Shown here: positions 54,479-62,647 of the stretch, piece after piece
Layout of the letters: each line of letters starts with the position of its first letter
How positions within the stretch are numbered: the stretch's first letter is position 1
DNA from: Nocardioides sp. SYSU D00038
GTDB lineage: Bacteria > Actinomycetota > Actinomycetes > Propionibacteriales > Nocardioidaceae
Assembly (NCBI RefSeq): GCF_016924665.1
Contig: NZ_JAFFJT010000008.1
Coordinates: forward strand, 1-64,000
Length of the DNA stretch: 64,000 nucleotides
Direction: 5' to 3'
Notes under the pieces: generated by a model
Told to the model about the DNA's origin: nothing
The model's input: only the letters and a program-made list of their open reading frames with translations
The model's database searches: none
Program-made: the position numbers and the translations under genes

Positions 54479-55168
54479 TCAGCGGGGACGGGCGAGCAGC
54501 TCCCGGTCGGCGTAGCGGCCGATCTTCCAGGTCGCGAACCCGTCGGCGCCCAGGCCGACGATGCCGCCGACGACCGGCACCCGGCGGCCGACGGTGGTGG
54601 CGAGGCGCTTGCCGGCGACCTGGGTGATCAGGTCGGAGGCGACCTCGGCGGAGACGACGCGGTCGAGGTCGGGGTCGTGCACCGGGGCGGTCGCGAGCGC
54701 CATCGGGGGCGCGGGGAGCTTGCGGGCCCGGACCAGCTTCTTGACGCTGTCCTCGCCGAGCAGGCAGGTGAGCACGGCGTTGCGCACCCGCGGGTCGTCG
54801 AGGTCGTAGCCGCGCAGGTGGGCGATGCCGGCGATCATCCGGCACTGCACCAGGGCCAGGCCGGTGATGTTGGTGGGGATGGTCAGCGCCGAGGTGACGA
54901 CGCCGCCGAGGTTGGTGAGGAAGCCCTGGGCGCCGGCGTAGCGGACGTGGTTCTCGATGACCTCGTGGACGGCCTTGTCGACGTCGCCCTTCTGCTCCCG
55001 CAGCTGCTTCTCGGCCGCGTCGGCGGCGGGCGGCAGCGGGCCGACGCCGGCGATGGCGCGGTGCAGGGCCTCGCGCACGAACGTCGTGGTGAGGCCTGGG
55101 GCGAGCTCGGTGATCCGCGGGGCGAGGCTGGCCCCCACGCGGGTGGCGACGTTGCGACGGATGCCCAT
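54479..55168 (-). CDS. EcsC-family protein
   Basis: 229 residues. The EcsC domain covers most of it (AVHEVIENHVRYAGAQGFLTNLGGVVTSALTIPTNITGLALVQCRMIAGIAHLRGYDL), with two weakly hydrophobic helical hairpins and a Gly-rich C-terminal segment (RRVPVVGGIVGLGADGFATWKIGRYADREL). The family's role is unclear; membrane association is likely. TAGGAT on this strand ends six bases before the ATG. Confidence 0.85.
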   Translation of the reverse strand: MGIRRNVATRVGASLAPRITELAPGLTTTFVREALHRAIAGVGPLPPAADAAEKQLREQKGDVDKAVHEVIENHVRYAGAQGFLTNLGGVVTSALTIPTNITGLALVQCRMIAGIAHLRGYDLDDPRVRNAVLTCLLGEDSVKKLVRARKLPAPPMALATAPVHDPDLDRVVSAEVASDLITQVAGKRLATTVGRRVPVVGGIVGLGADGFATWKIGRYADRELLARPR

Positions 55169-55227
55169 GCCCCGATCCTAGGCGGGACGCCTCAACCCGC
55201 CCCGGCCTGAGCCGTCACACTGGGGCG

Positions 55228-55908
55228 GTGCCCGTCGAGCCTCCCGCCTCACCGTGGGTCTTCCCCGGTCCGGACCGGTGGGACCCCGACGACGACCTGG
55301 TCGGGATGGGCGGCGACCTGGAGCCTGGCACCCTGCTGGCGGCCTACCGGGCGGGGCTGTTCCCGATGCCGGTGGGCGGGCGCCGCGACCCGATGGCGTG
55401 GTGGAGCCCGGTACGGCGCGGGGTGCTGCCGCTCGACGGGCTGCGGGTCTCGCGGTCGCTGCGCCGCGCACTGCGCGACCACGAGATCCGGGTCGACACG
55501 GCGTTCGGCGAGGTGCTGGCCGCCTGCGCCGACCCCCGCCGGCCGCAGGGGTGGATCGACGGGCGGGTGCGCGCGGCGTACCTGCGCCTCCACGAGCTCG
55601 GCTGGGTGCACTCGGTCGAGGCCTGGCGCGACGAGCGGCTGGTCGGCGGGCTCTACGGCGTGCAGATCGGCGGACTCTTCGCGGGGGAGTCGATGTTCCA
55701 CCGCGAGCGCGACGCCTCGAAGGTGGCGCTGGTCGGCCTGGTCGAGCGGCTCCGCGACGAGCACGCCGACCTCCGGCTGCTCGACACCCAGTGGCAGACG
55801 CCGCACCTGGCGTCGCTGGGCGTGGTGGAGGTGTCGCGGGCGGAGTACCTCGCCCGGCTGGCCGCCGCGCTGCCGCTGCCGCCGGTCGTCGGCCCCCAGC
55901 AGGGTTGA
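55228..55908 (+). CDS. aat: Leucyl/phenylalanyl-tRNA-protein transferase
   Basis: 226 residues. Adds Leu or Phe from tRNA to N-terminal Arg/Lys of proteins for N-degron degradation by ClpAP. FPGPDRWDPDDDLVGMGGDLEPGTLLAAYRAGLFPMP, MAWWSPVRRGVLPLDGLRVSRSLRR, VHSVEAWRDERLVGGLYGVQIGGLFAGESMFHRERDASKVAL and LLDTQWQTPHLASLG are family hallmarks. GTG start; CACACT ends six bases upstream. Confidence 0.96.
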   Translation: MPVEPPASPWVFPGPDRWDPDDDLVGMGGDLEPGTLLAAYRAGLFPMPVGGRRDPMAWWSPVRRGVLPLDGLRVSRSLRRALRDHEIRVDTAFGEVLAACADPRRPQGWIDGRVRAAYLRLHELGWVHSVEAWRDERLVGGLYGVQIGGLFAGESMFHRERDASKVALVGLVERLRDEHADLRLLDTQWQTPHLASLGVVEVSRAEYLARLAAALPLPPVVGPQQG

Positions 55909-55978
55909 CCGGCCGCCGATGGGGCAGGGTGTCCTCCGGAACACACGGACCCAAGCGGAACGACGAAGGAGACCGACG

Positions 55979-56401
55979 ATGAAGCGAGCAGTACTGGCAG
56001 CCGGTGTGCTGCTGCTGGCCGGGGCGGCCGGCGCGTGCGGTGACGACGGTGGCGGGGGCGGTGACGCCGGCGGGAGCCCGACCGACGCGTCGGAGAAGGA
56101 CTTCTGCGCGGCGTTCACCGATCTGAGCCAGTCCGCCAGCGGCTCCGGCGAGGACACCGAGGCCGCGATCGAGAAGGTCAAGGACGCGGCCGAGAAGCTC
56201 GCCGACGTCGGCACCCCCGAGGGCATGCCGGACGACGCCCGCAAGGGCTTCGAGCTGTTCCTCGAGGCGATCGACGAGGTCGACGCCGATGCCTCCGAGG
56301 AGGACCTGCAGGACCTCGGCAACGACCTGAGCGACGAGGAGAACGACAGCGTCGACGCGTTCGTCAAGTACGCCAGCGAGACCTGCGTCAGCGCCGGCTG
56401 A
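55979..56401 (+). CDS. Small acidic lipoprotein
   Basis: 140 residues. Signal peptide with a lipobox-like end (LLLAGAAGAC, Cys21), a Gly/Asp-rich linker, and a helical acidic domain with two cysteines (KDFCAAF near the start and ETCVSAG at the end) likely disulfide-linked. No family recognised. The ATG at 55979 has AAGGAG about eight bases upstream. A strong plus-directed hairpin follows. Confidence 0.75.
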   Translation: MKRAVLAAGVLLLAGAAGACGDDGGGGGDAGGSPTDASEKDFCAAFTDLSQSASGSGEDTEAAIEKVKDAAEKLADVGTPEGMPDDARKGFELFLEAIDEVDADASEEDLQDLGNDLSDEENDSVDAFVKYASETCVSAG

Positions 56402-56418
56402 CTCAGCGATCGGCACCC

Positions 56419-56456
56419 GGGCCGGTCGGTCCGCCCTCGGGCGGGCCGGCCGGCCC
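56419..56456 (+). terminator. Hairpin terminator after the lipoprotein gene
   Basis: 18-bp stem (56419-56436 with 56439-56456) whose two imperfect positions are G-U wobbles only in plus-strand RNA. It sits 17 bases after the lipoprotein stop and 14 bases before the convergent rhodanese stop. Confidence 0.7.
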
Positions 56457-56470
56457 TCGTCGTACGGGGC

Positions 56471-56803
56471 TCAGACCACCCGGGCCGGGCCGCCGGTCTC
56501 GCTGACCATCGGGCGGCCGGCGGCCTCCCAGTCGAGCATGCCGCCGTCGAGGTTGACGACGTCGCGGCCCTGCTGGGCCAGCCAGGCGACGGCCTGCCCG
56601 GAGCGGGCGCCGACCTTGCACACCACGAGCACCTGGCCGTCGGGCACGTCGTCGAGCCGCTGCCCCAGCTCGCCGAGCGGGATGTGGGTCGCGCCCTCGA
56701 CGTGCCCCTCGGCCCACTCGAAGTCCTCGCGCACGTCGAGCACGGCCAGCCCCTCGGGCAGGGGGTCGGGGACGCCGGAGATGGCGACGGTCGGCACGTG
56801 CAC
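56471..56803 (-). CDS. Single-domain rhodanese
   Basis: 110 residues. Rhodanese fold: LAVLDVREDFEWAEGHVEGATHIPLGEL, active-site Cys in VVCKVGARSGQAVAWL, VVNLDGGMLDWEAAGRPM. It carries sulfur from thiosulfate or a persulfide donor. The GTG at 56803 has AGGAG six bases upstream; GTG 56797 is an alternative. It follows the Fpg-family gene by 23 bases on the same strand. Confidence 0.9.
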   Translation of the reverse strand: MHVPTVAISGVPDPLPEGLAVLDVREDFEWAEGHVEGATHIPLGELGQRLDDVPDGQVLVVCKVGARSGQAVAWLAQQGRDVVNLDGGMLDWEAAGRPMVSETGGPARVV

Positions 56804-56826
56804 GCGGGGCTCCTGGGGTGGGGGAC

Positions 56827-57693
56827 CTACTTGAGCAGCCGGCTCAGCCGCCGGTCGGCGAGCGGTTTGCCGCCGGTCTGGCAGGTGGCGCAGTACTGCA
56901 GGCTGGAGTCGGCGAAGGAGACCTCGCGCACCACGTCGCCGCAGACCGGGCAATCCTGGCCGGTGCGGCCGTGCACGCGCAGGTTCGACTTCTTCTCGCC
57001 CTTGAGCTCGCTCGCGGCCAGGCCGCGGGAGCGGTCGACGGCGTCGCCGAGGGTGCTGCGGATCGCGTCGTGGAGCACCTGGCGCTCGTCGGCGTCGAGA
57101 CTGCTGGCCGGCTTGAACGGCGACATCCGGGCGACGTGGAGGATCTCGTCGGAGTAGGCGTTGCCGATGCCGGCGATGGTGCCCTGGTGGCGCAGCACGC
57201 CCTTGAGCTGCTTGCGCCCCTCGGCGTCGAGGATCGCCCCGAGCACCTCGACCGAGAAGTCGTCCTCGAGCGGGTCGGGGCCGAGCGAGGCGATCCCGGG
57301 CACGTCCTGGGGGTCGCGCACGACGTACATGGCCAGGCTCTTCTTGGTGCCGGCCTCGGTGATGTCGAGACCGGAGTCGTCGTCGAGCACCACCCGGGCG
57401 GCCATCGGCGACTTGTTGCTCGGCTTGGGCGGCAGCGACGGCACCTCGTCGCGCCAGCGGATCCAGCCGGCGCGGGCCAGGTGCATGACGAGGTGGAGGC
57501 CTCCGACGTGGAGGTCGAGGAACTTGCCGTGCCGGGTCACGTCGTCGACGAAGCTCCCCTCGAGCGCCCGCAGCGGCGGGTCGAAGGTCTTCAGCGCGCT
57601 GAACGCCGCGAGGTGGACGGTCGCGATCGCGCGCCCGTCGAGCCGGCCCCGGAGGTCGAGGGCCAGCGCTTCCACCTCGGGCAGCTCGGGCAC
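56827..57693 (-). CDS. Fpg/Nei-family DNA glycosylase
   Basis: 288 residues. Base-excision repair enzyme. Catalytic Pro2-Glu3 (MPELPEVEAL), Lys in THHGK-like DDVTRHGKFLDL, H2TH motif (HQGTIAGIGNAYSDEILHVARMSP) and a C-terminal zinc finger (CPVCGDVVREV...YCATCQTGG). The finger ends with an Arg-poor tail, so it is closer to actinobacterial Fpg-like paralogues than to canonical MutM. GTG start; TAGACT on this strand (57700-57705) ends six bases upstream. Confidence 0.92.
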   Translation of the reverse strand: MPELPEVEALALDLRGRLDGRAIATVHLAAFSALKTFDPPLRALEGSFVDDVTRHGKFLDLHVGGLHLVMHLARAGWIRWRDEVPSLPPKPSNKSPMAARVVLDDDSGLDITEAGTKKSLAMYVVRDPQDVPGIASLGPDPLEDDFSVEVLGAILDAEGRKQLKGVLRHQGTIAGIGNAYSDEILHVARMSPFKPASSLDADERQVLHDAIRSTLGDAVDRSRGLAASELKGEKKSNLRVHGRTGQDCPVCGDVVREVSFADSSLQYCATCQTGGKPLADRRLSRLLK

Positions 57694-57769
57694 CCGGCCA
57701 GTCTAGGGACGGGCCGCCAGCGCGGCGAGGGTCTGGCGCGTCCCCCACCCCCGGCGCATGATGGAGGGC

Positions 57770-58021
57770 ATGAGCGCCCCTCGGCCGCTGCCCGAGCTGG
57801 AATCGATCCACCTCGACGCCCGCGGGGGCGGCCGCGCGCTGCGGGTCTCGTGGCACACCGAGACCGGTCCCGGCGGCGTGGTGGTGCTGTCGCTGTGGCG
57901 CGACAACGTCTGCACGGCGTCGTTCCGGCTCCCGGGCGACGAGGTGCCGGCGCTGGTCGAGACCCTCCAGGCCGGGCTGGCCGGCCACGACCTGGCCGTG
58001 GAGCACGACGCCGCGGGCTGA
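57770..58021 (+). CDS. Small conserved-looking hypothetical protein
   Basis: 83 residues from ATG 57770; starts at 57758 and 57761 are in frame. CATGAT (57757-57762) ends seven bases before 57770, the pattern seen at other leaderless genes, so I prefer it. PLPELESIHLDARGGGRALRVSWHTETGPGGVVVLSLWRDNVCTASFRLPGDEVPALVETLQAGL suggests a small beta-rich domain with an ending helix. No signal peptide. Function unknown. Confidence 0.7.
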   Translation: MSAPRPLPELESIHLDARGGGRALRVSWHTETGPGGVVVLSLWRDNVCTASFRLPGDEVPALVETLQAGLAGHDLAVEHDAAG

Positions 58022-58045
58022 CCTCTCGGCCAGAACCTCGACTTC

Positions 58046-58099
58046 TCGGCCGGAGTTCCGGCCGACCAGTGCGGGTTTCCCCGGTGAACCGGGGAAACC
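58046..58099. promoter_or_regulatory. Two perfect palindromes upstream of the AAA ATPase gene
   Basis: TCGGCCGGA-GT-TCCGGCCGA (58046-58065) and GGTTTCCCCGGT-GA-ACCGGGGAAACC (58074-58099) are both perfect with two-base centres. They lie 24 bases after the hypothetical gene's stop and 39 bases before the TACAGT hexamer (58138-58143) of the next gene. Loops of two bases are too tight for ideal RNA hairpins, so protein binding is plausible. Confidence 0.5.
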
Positions 58100-58149
58100 G
58101 CCCGCCCCGAATCTACGACCCCACCTAGACACCCCCATACAGTCGGAGC

Positions 58150-59352
58150 GTGGACCCGATCCGGAACCCCTACGCGCCCGGCGCCGGTCAGCGGCCGCCC
58201 GAGCTGGCCGGCCGCGACGAGCAGCTGGCGGCGTTCGACGTGGTGCTGGAGCGGGTGCAGCGGGGCCGCCCGGAGCGCTCGCTGGTGCTCACCGGGCTGC
58301 GTGGCGTCGGCAAGACCGTGCTGCTCAACGCGCTGCGCTCGCAGGCGGTGCGCAAGGGGTGGGGCACCGGCAAGCTCGAGGCGCGCCCCGACCAGCGGCT
58401 GCGGCGCCCGCTCTCCGGTGCGCTGCACCAGGCGGTGCGCGAGCTCGGGCACCCGGAGCAGGAGCAGGTCGACCACGTGCTGGGCGTCGTCCGCTCCTTC
58501 GCGCAGCGCGAGGCCGGCACCACTGCGCGTCTCGCCGACCGGTGGAACCCCGGCATCGACGTCCCCGCCGTCCGCGGCCGCGCCGACTCCGGCGACGTCG
58601 AGATCGACCTGGTCGAGCTGCTCTCGGACGTCGGCGGGCTGGCCGCCGACGTCGGCAAGGGGGTCGCGATCTTCGTCGACGAGATGCAGGACCTCGGCGC
58701 CGACGACGTCTCGGCGCTGTGCGCGGCCTGCCACGAGCTGAGCCAGTCGGGGCGGCCGCTCATCGTCGTCGGCGCCGGGCTGCCGCACCTGCCGGCGGTG
58801 CTCAGCGCCAGCAAGTCCTACTCCGAGCGGCTCTTCTCCTACCTCCGCATCGACCGGCTCGCCCGCGACGAGGCCGACCGCGCGCTGAGCGCGCCCGCCG
58901 CCGACGAGGAGGCGGCGTTCACCGAGGCCGCGCTGGCCGCGATGTACGACGCGACCGGCGGCTACCCCTACTTCATCCAGGCCTACGGCAAGACGGTGTG
59001 GGACCTCGCACCGCGCAGCCCGATCGGGGTCGACGACGTGCGGGTGGCCGCCCCGGAGGCCGAGCGCGAGCTCGCGGTGGGCTTCTTCGGCAGCCGCTAC
59101 GAGCGGGCAACGCCGGCCGAGCGCGACTACCTGCGGGCGATGGCCGACGCCGCCGTCGAGCTCGGCTCCGACGACCCCGTGGGCTCGGTCGCGACCGCCG
59201 ACGTCGCCGCCGTGCTCGGCAAGAAGCCGCAGTCGCTCTCCCCCGCCCGCGACTCGCTGCTGAAGAAGGGGCTGATCTACTCCGGCGAGCGGGGCCGGAT
59301 CGCGTTCACCGTCCCCCACTTCGGCCGCTACCTGCGCGAGCAGACCGCCTAG
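58150..59352 (+). CDS. AAA/Orc1-Cdc6-like ATPase
   Basis: 400 residues. P-loop ATPase with Walker A LTGLRGVGKTVLLNAL, Walker B AIFVDEMQDL, sensor-like IVVGAGLPHLP and an Arg in the C-terminal winged-helix domain (ATADVAAVLGKKPQSLSPARDSLLKKGLIYSGERGRIAFTVPHFGRYLREQ), which could bind DNA. It resembles archaeal-type ATPases of the STAND/Orc group present singly in actinobacteria. GTG start with TACAGT six bases upstream. Role unknown. Confidence 0.85.
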   Translation: MDPIRNPYAPGAGQRPPELAGRDEQLAAFDVVLERVQRGRPERSLVLTGLRGVGKTVLLNALRSQAVRKGWGTGKLEARPDQRLRRPLSGALHQAVRELGHPEQEQVDHVLGVVRSFAQREAGTTARLADRWNPGIDVPAVRGRADSGDVEIDLVELLSDVGGLAADVGKGVAIFVDEMQDLGADDVSALCAACHELSQSGRPLIVVGAGLPHLPAVLSASKSYSERLFSYLRIDRLARDEADRALSAPAADEEAAFTEAALAAMYDATGGYPYFIQAYGKTVWDLAPRSPIGVDDVRVAAPEAERELAVGFFGSRYERATPAERDYLRAMADAAVELGSDDPVGSVATADVAAVLGKKPQSLSPARDSLLKKGLIYSGERGRIAFTVPHFGRYLREQTA

Positions 59353-59358
59353 CCGCGC

Positions 59359-59417
59359 TAGTCCGTGACGTTCTGGCCCCTGATCGGGCCGCGGAGGGGC
59401 CCAAACGTCACGGACTA
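59359..59417. terminator. 59-bp inverted repeat after the AAA ATPase gene
   Basis: Arms of 23 bases (TAGTCCGTGACGTT...GGCCCCT) match at 21 positions around a 13-base loop, between convergent genes. Likely bidirectional terminator, with the same layout as the longer repeat at 42445-42522. Confidence 0.6.
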
Positions 59418-59431
59418 CCGTCGCGCAGCGG

Positions 59432-60280
59432 TCAGCAGGGCACCCGCACCCGGGGATCGGCCGGGCCCGGGTGGCTGAGCGCGTCGATCGTCCAGGCGAT
59501 GGCGGGGCGGGTCAGCGGGATCAGCAGGTGCTCGGCGACGTTGAGCGGGCAGCGCTCCTGGATGGTGAGGTTGGTGACCCGCGGGCCGGGCTCGAGGTAG
59601 CCGAGCCGGTGCGGCACGACGACCTCGTCGAGGCGGGTCGTGACGACGGTGTAGTCGACGTCGCCGGGGGTCTCGTCGCCGGCGTTCAGCGCCGAGAGGA
59701 ACGGCGACCCGGCGGCCTGCTGCACGCACGCGGGGCAGGGGATGCCGAGCACCAGTGCGGTGAGGCGATTCACCAGCATGGTGCCGTGGTTCGACGGCGC
59801 GAGCCCGACCAGGTCGTCGACCTTGTTAGCGCCGCCGAGGTGCTTGATGTAGTAGCGCGGCATCATCCCGCCCTGGGAGTGCCCCACCATCGACACCTTC
59901 GCCGCGCCGGTCGCGGCCAGCACCCGGTCGACGAAGTCGCGGAGCTGGGCCGCCGAGCGGGAGATCTCGCCGGTGCCGCGGTTGCCGTAGTCGAGGGAGA
60001 AGACGCACCAGCCGCGCCCGGCCAGCTCCGCCGACATCCGCTCCAGCAGGCTGCGGCGGTCGCCGATGGTGCCGTGGACGAGCACGACCGGCGTGGGGCG
60101 CTCGGCCGACGGTCGGCAGTCCCAGTCGTTGGCGCCGGGCGGGTCGCCCAGCGGCGACGTCGGCAGCGGGAACGGCACGCCGGCGCCGAGCCCGGCGGCC
60201 GCGGCCGGCGTGGCGGTGAGCCCCAGGGCCAGCAGGAGCAGGGCCAGGGCGGTGGCGAGGACGGTCCCGAGGCGTCGCAT
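59432..60280 (-). CDS. Secreted lipase / triacylglycerol hydrolase-like alpha/beta hydrolase
   Basis: 282 residues. Signal peptide (about 1-28, ends ATPAAAA). Oxyanion segment PVVLVHGTIGDR, nucleophile Ser in VGHSQGGMMPRYYIKHLGG, then catalytic Asp and His toward the C-terminus (TTRLDEVV, ...AEHLLIPL). Matches bacterial class 2 lipases (EstA/LipA-like). Cys residues likely form disulfides outside the cell. TAGGTT on this strand ends six bases before the ATG. Confidence 0.9.
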   Translation of the reverse strand: MRRLGTVLATALALLLLALGLTATPAAAAGLGAGVPFPLPTSPLGDPPGANDWDCRPSAERPTPVVLVHGTIGDRRSLLERMSAELAGRGWCVFSLDYGNRGTGEISRSAAQLRDFVDRVLAATGAAKVSMVGHSQGGMMPRYYIKHLGGANKVDDLVGLAPSNHGTMLVNRLTALVLGIPCPACVQQAAGSPFLSALNAGDETPGDVDYTVVTTRLDEVVVPHRLGYLEPGPRVTNLTIQERCPLNVAEHLLIPLTRPAIAWTIDALSHPGPADPRVRVPC

Positions 60281-60351
60281 GGCGAGAACCTAGCGCCGCC
60301 GAGTGGCGGACGTCACCCCTCCGCCCGGCCGCAGTCGCCATGATGGACGGC

Positions 60352-61140
60352 GTGAGGCCCCAGGTCGTCGCCCACCGCGGCGCCAGCTTCGAGAACGCCG
60401 AGCACACGCTGGGCGCCTACCTCGCCGCGCTCGACGCCGGCGCGGACGCCCTCGAGTGCGACGTGCGGCTCACCGCCGACGGCCACCTGGTCTGCTTCCA
60501 CGACCGCGACCTGCGCCGCACCGCCAGCAGCCCGGGCTCGGTCTCGACGATGGAGCTCGCCGAGCTGGCCGAGCTCGACTTCGCCTCGTGGAAGAACCCG
60601 TGGGCCGACCTCGACGACGAGGCTGACGAGCGCCCCCGCGAGCACGACGGCGTGCTCACGCTGCGCAAGCTGTTCGAGACCGTCGCCGACTACGACCGCC
60701 GGATCGAGGTCGCGGTCGAGACCAAGCACCCCACCCGCTACGGCGGGCTGGTCGAGAAGCGGCTGGTGGAGCTGCTCCGCGACTTCGGCTGGGACCGGCC
60801 GGGCACCCCGGCGCGGGTGATGAGCTTCAGCCACACCGCGCTCCAGCGCGTCGAGAGGCTCGCCCCCGGCGTCCCGCTGGTGCAGCTGGTCGACCGGGTG
60901 GAGTGGTGGCCGCTGCTCAGCCGGGTCGTCGGCCGCGACTGGGTGGTGGCGCCCGGCATCGACGAGCTCACCGCCCATCCCCGGCTCGGGCGGCGGATCG
61001 CCCGCACCGGCCGCCCGATGCACGTGTGGACCGTCAACACCCCCGCCCAGCTCGACACCTGCCTCGAGCTCGGGGTGGCGGCGCTGATCACCGACCGCCC
61101 GGCGTACCTGCTGGGGCTCCTCGACGACCGGCTCGGATAG
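60352..61140 (+). CDS. Glycerophosphodiester phosphodiesterase
   Basis: 262 residues from GTG 60352. TIM barrel hydrolysing glycerophosphodiesters to glycerol-3-phosphate. VVAHRGASFENAEHTLGAYLAALDAGADALECDVRLTADGHLVCFHDRDLRRT contains HR, E.D and the catalytic His; VAVETKHP and VWTVNT close the barrel. No signal peptide, so cytoplasmic. CATGAT ends seven bases before 60352, which decides it over ATGs at 60340/60343. Its stop TAG is part of the next gene's -10 (TAGGTT). Confidence 0.93.
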   Translation: MRPQVVAHRGASFENAEHTLGAYLAALDAGADALECDVRLTADGHLVCFHDRDLRRTASSPGSVSTMELAELAELDFASWKNPWADLDDEADERPREHDGVLTLRKLFETVADYDRRIEVAVETKHPTRYGGLVEKRLVELLRDFGWDRPGTPARVMSFSHTALQRVERLAPGVPLVQLVDRVEWWPLLSRVVGRDWVVAPGIDELTAHPRLGRRIARTGRPMHVWTVNTPAQLDTCLELGVAALITDRPAYLLGLLDDRLG

Positions 61141-61149
61141 GTTGCCGGC

Positions 61150-62082
61150 ATGGCGAAGAAGTCCCGCACCAAGGCCCGCGACGCAGCCCCCGCCGAGGGC
61201 GAGGTCGGCCCCCGGCAGCCCTGCCCGTGCGGTTCCGGTCGGCGCTACAAGGCCTGCCACGGTGCGGCCGACGGCGCGCCGCCGGTCTACGTCGCCCGCC
61301 CGTTCGAGGGGCTGCCGTCGGAGTGCGACGTGGTCGCGCTGCGCGAGCTGGTGCCCGCCGCCACCGCGCCGCTGGAGGTGGCCGGCACCGACCGCACCGT
61401 GCTCCTGGCCTCGCTGCTGCCCGCCGCCGCACCGGCCATGTCCCGCGACAGCGGCCAGGTCTGGCTCGGGCTCCAGGTGCAGCACAACTACGGCGACCCC
61501 TCGCGCGACCTCGCCGCCGTGCTGCAGCAGGCGCTCGACGCCGAGCCCGGCATCGTGGGGCTGACCTCGGCTCCCCCGGCCGACGGGCCGCGGCTCCAGG
61601 ACCTGGTCACCGGTGACCGCCTCGACATCACCGTGCACGACGGGTTCGACTACTGGGTCGCCGACCTCGACGACCGCGACGACCTCGCCGCCGCCCTCGA
61701 GCAGGCCAACGCGACGGCGTCACCGACCGCCCGGCTGACCCAGGTAGAGGCGGCGTACTGGACCCGGATCGGCGCGAAGGAGCACCTGCGCTGGGTGATG
61801 CCCGAGCCCGAGGGCGACCTGCTCGACGCGCTGAGCCGGCTGCACGTCGCCGGCGCCGACGTGATCGCCGACGGCGCCCGGCTGGTCGGCATGTTCCGCG
61901 CCCACGGGCTGCTCGCCCCGGTGTGGGACCTGCCCGTCGGCACCGGAGCCGAGGCGCTCGAGGACCCCGCCGCGGCGTTCCGCACCGCCCTCGACGAGGC
62001 GCTCGCCGACACCACGCCGCTCACCGGCGACGAACGGGCCGCCCGCTCTGGGCTGGCCAACCGTCAGGTCACCATCCGCTGA
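61150..62082 (+). CDS. SEC-C motif protein, DUF5926-like
   Basis: 310 residues. N-terminal basic tail (MAKKSRTKARDA) and a SEC-C zinc motif (QPCPCGSGRRYKACHG), then a ~260-residue actinobacterial domain matching DUF5926 in order (FEGLPSECDVVALRELVPAA, VWLGLQVQHNYGDPSRDLA, EAYWTR-like VEAAYWTRIGAKEHLRW). Function unknown; SEC-C motifs often bind ribosome- or SecB-linked partners. TAGGTT ends six bases before the ATG, so it is transcribed separately from the upstream gene. Confidence 0.85.
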   Translation: MAKKSRTKARDAAPAEGEVGPRQPCPCGSGRRYKACHGAADGAPPVYVARPFEGLPSECDVVALRELVPAATAPLEVAGTDRTVLLASLLPAAAPAMSRDSGQVWLGLQVQHNYGDPSRDLAAVLQQALDAEPGIVGLTSAPPADGPRLQDLVTGDRLDITVHDGFDYWVADLDDRDDLAAALEQANATASPTARLTQVEAAYWTRIGAKEHLRWVMPEPEGDLLDALSRLHVAGADVIADGARLVGMFRAHGLLAPVWDLPVGTGAEALEDPAAAFRTALDEALADTTPLTGDERAARSGLANRQVTIR

Positions 62083-62152
62083 CGCGAGCGTCACAGTCGG
62101 GCTGTGGCCTGCGCCACTGACGGCCCCGGGGGCCGCGCGTAGCGTCCCCGAC

Positions 62153-62647
62153 GTGCACCTCACCCAGCTCGGACGACCCTCGGTGTTCGTGCGTCCCGCC
62201 ACCGTGCAGGACGTCGCGTTCCTGACCGACGTCGAGGTCGTGACGACCCGCGCGTCGGGACGCGCGCTGCCGGAGGAAGAGCGCTCGTTCCGCGCCGGCC
62301 TGGACGGCCGCACCCTGGCCGAGCTGCGCGGCGAGGTCGAGGGCAGCGAGACCCGGGTGATCGAGATCGACGGCGCCCGGGCCGGCCGGTTCTGGGTGAC
62401 CCGGGCGCTCGACCACGTCGAGCTGTGCGCCCTGCAGCTGCTCCCCGCACACCAGGGCCGCGGCATCGGCACCTACCTGGTCAACCGGTTCCTCGACGCC
62501 GCCCGCGACGCCGGCCTGGTAGCGCGGCTGCGGGTCGAGCGCGACAACCCGCGGGCCCGGTCGCTCTACGAGCGGCTCGGCTTCGTCGTGGTCGACGGCG
62601 ACGACACCCACGAGCACCTGGAGTGGCGGGCCTTCGTCAGGTCCTGA
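62153..62647 (+). CDS. GNAT-family N-acetyltransferase
   Basis: 164 residues. GNAT fold: VFVRPATVQDVAFLTDVEVV, acetyl-CoA-binding QLLPAHQGRGIGTYLVNRFLDAA and NPRARSLYERLGF. The substrate could be an amino acid or an antibiotic. GTG start with TAGCGT seven bases upstream. Its last 11 bases overlap the end of the convergent cyclase gene. Confidence 0.88.
   Translation: MHLTQLGRPSVFVRPATVQDVAFLTDVEVVTTRASGRALPEEERSFRAGLDGRTLAELRGEVEGSETRVIEIDGARAGRFWVTRALDHVELCALQLLPAHQGRGIGTYLVNRFLDAARDAGLVARLRVERDNPRARSLYERLGFVVVDGDDTHEHLEWRAFVRS

Noticed and set aside
57758..57769. Upstream ATGs at 57758 and 57761 as start of the small gene
   Set aside because: They overlap the CATGAT hexamer that fits the -10 of a leaderless start at 57770. 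The choice remains uncertain.
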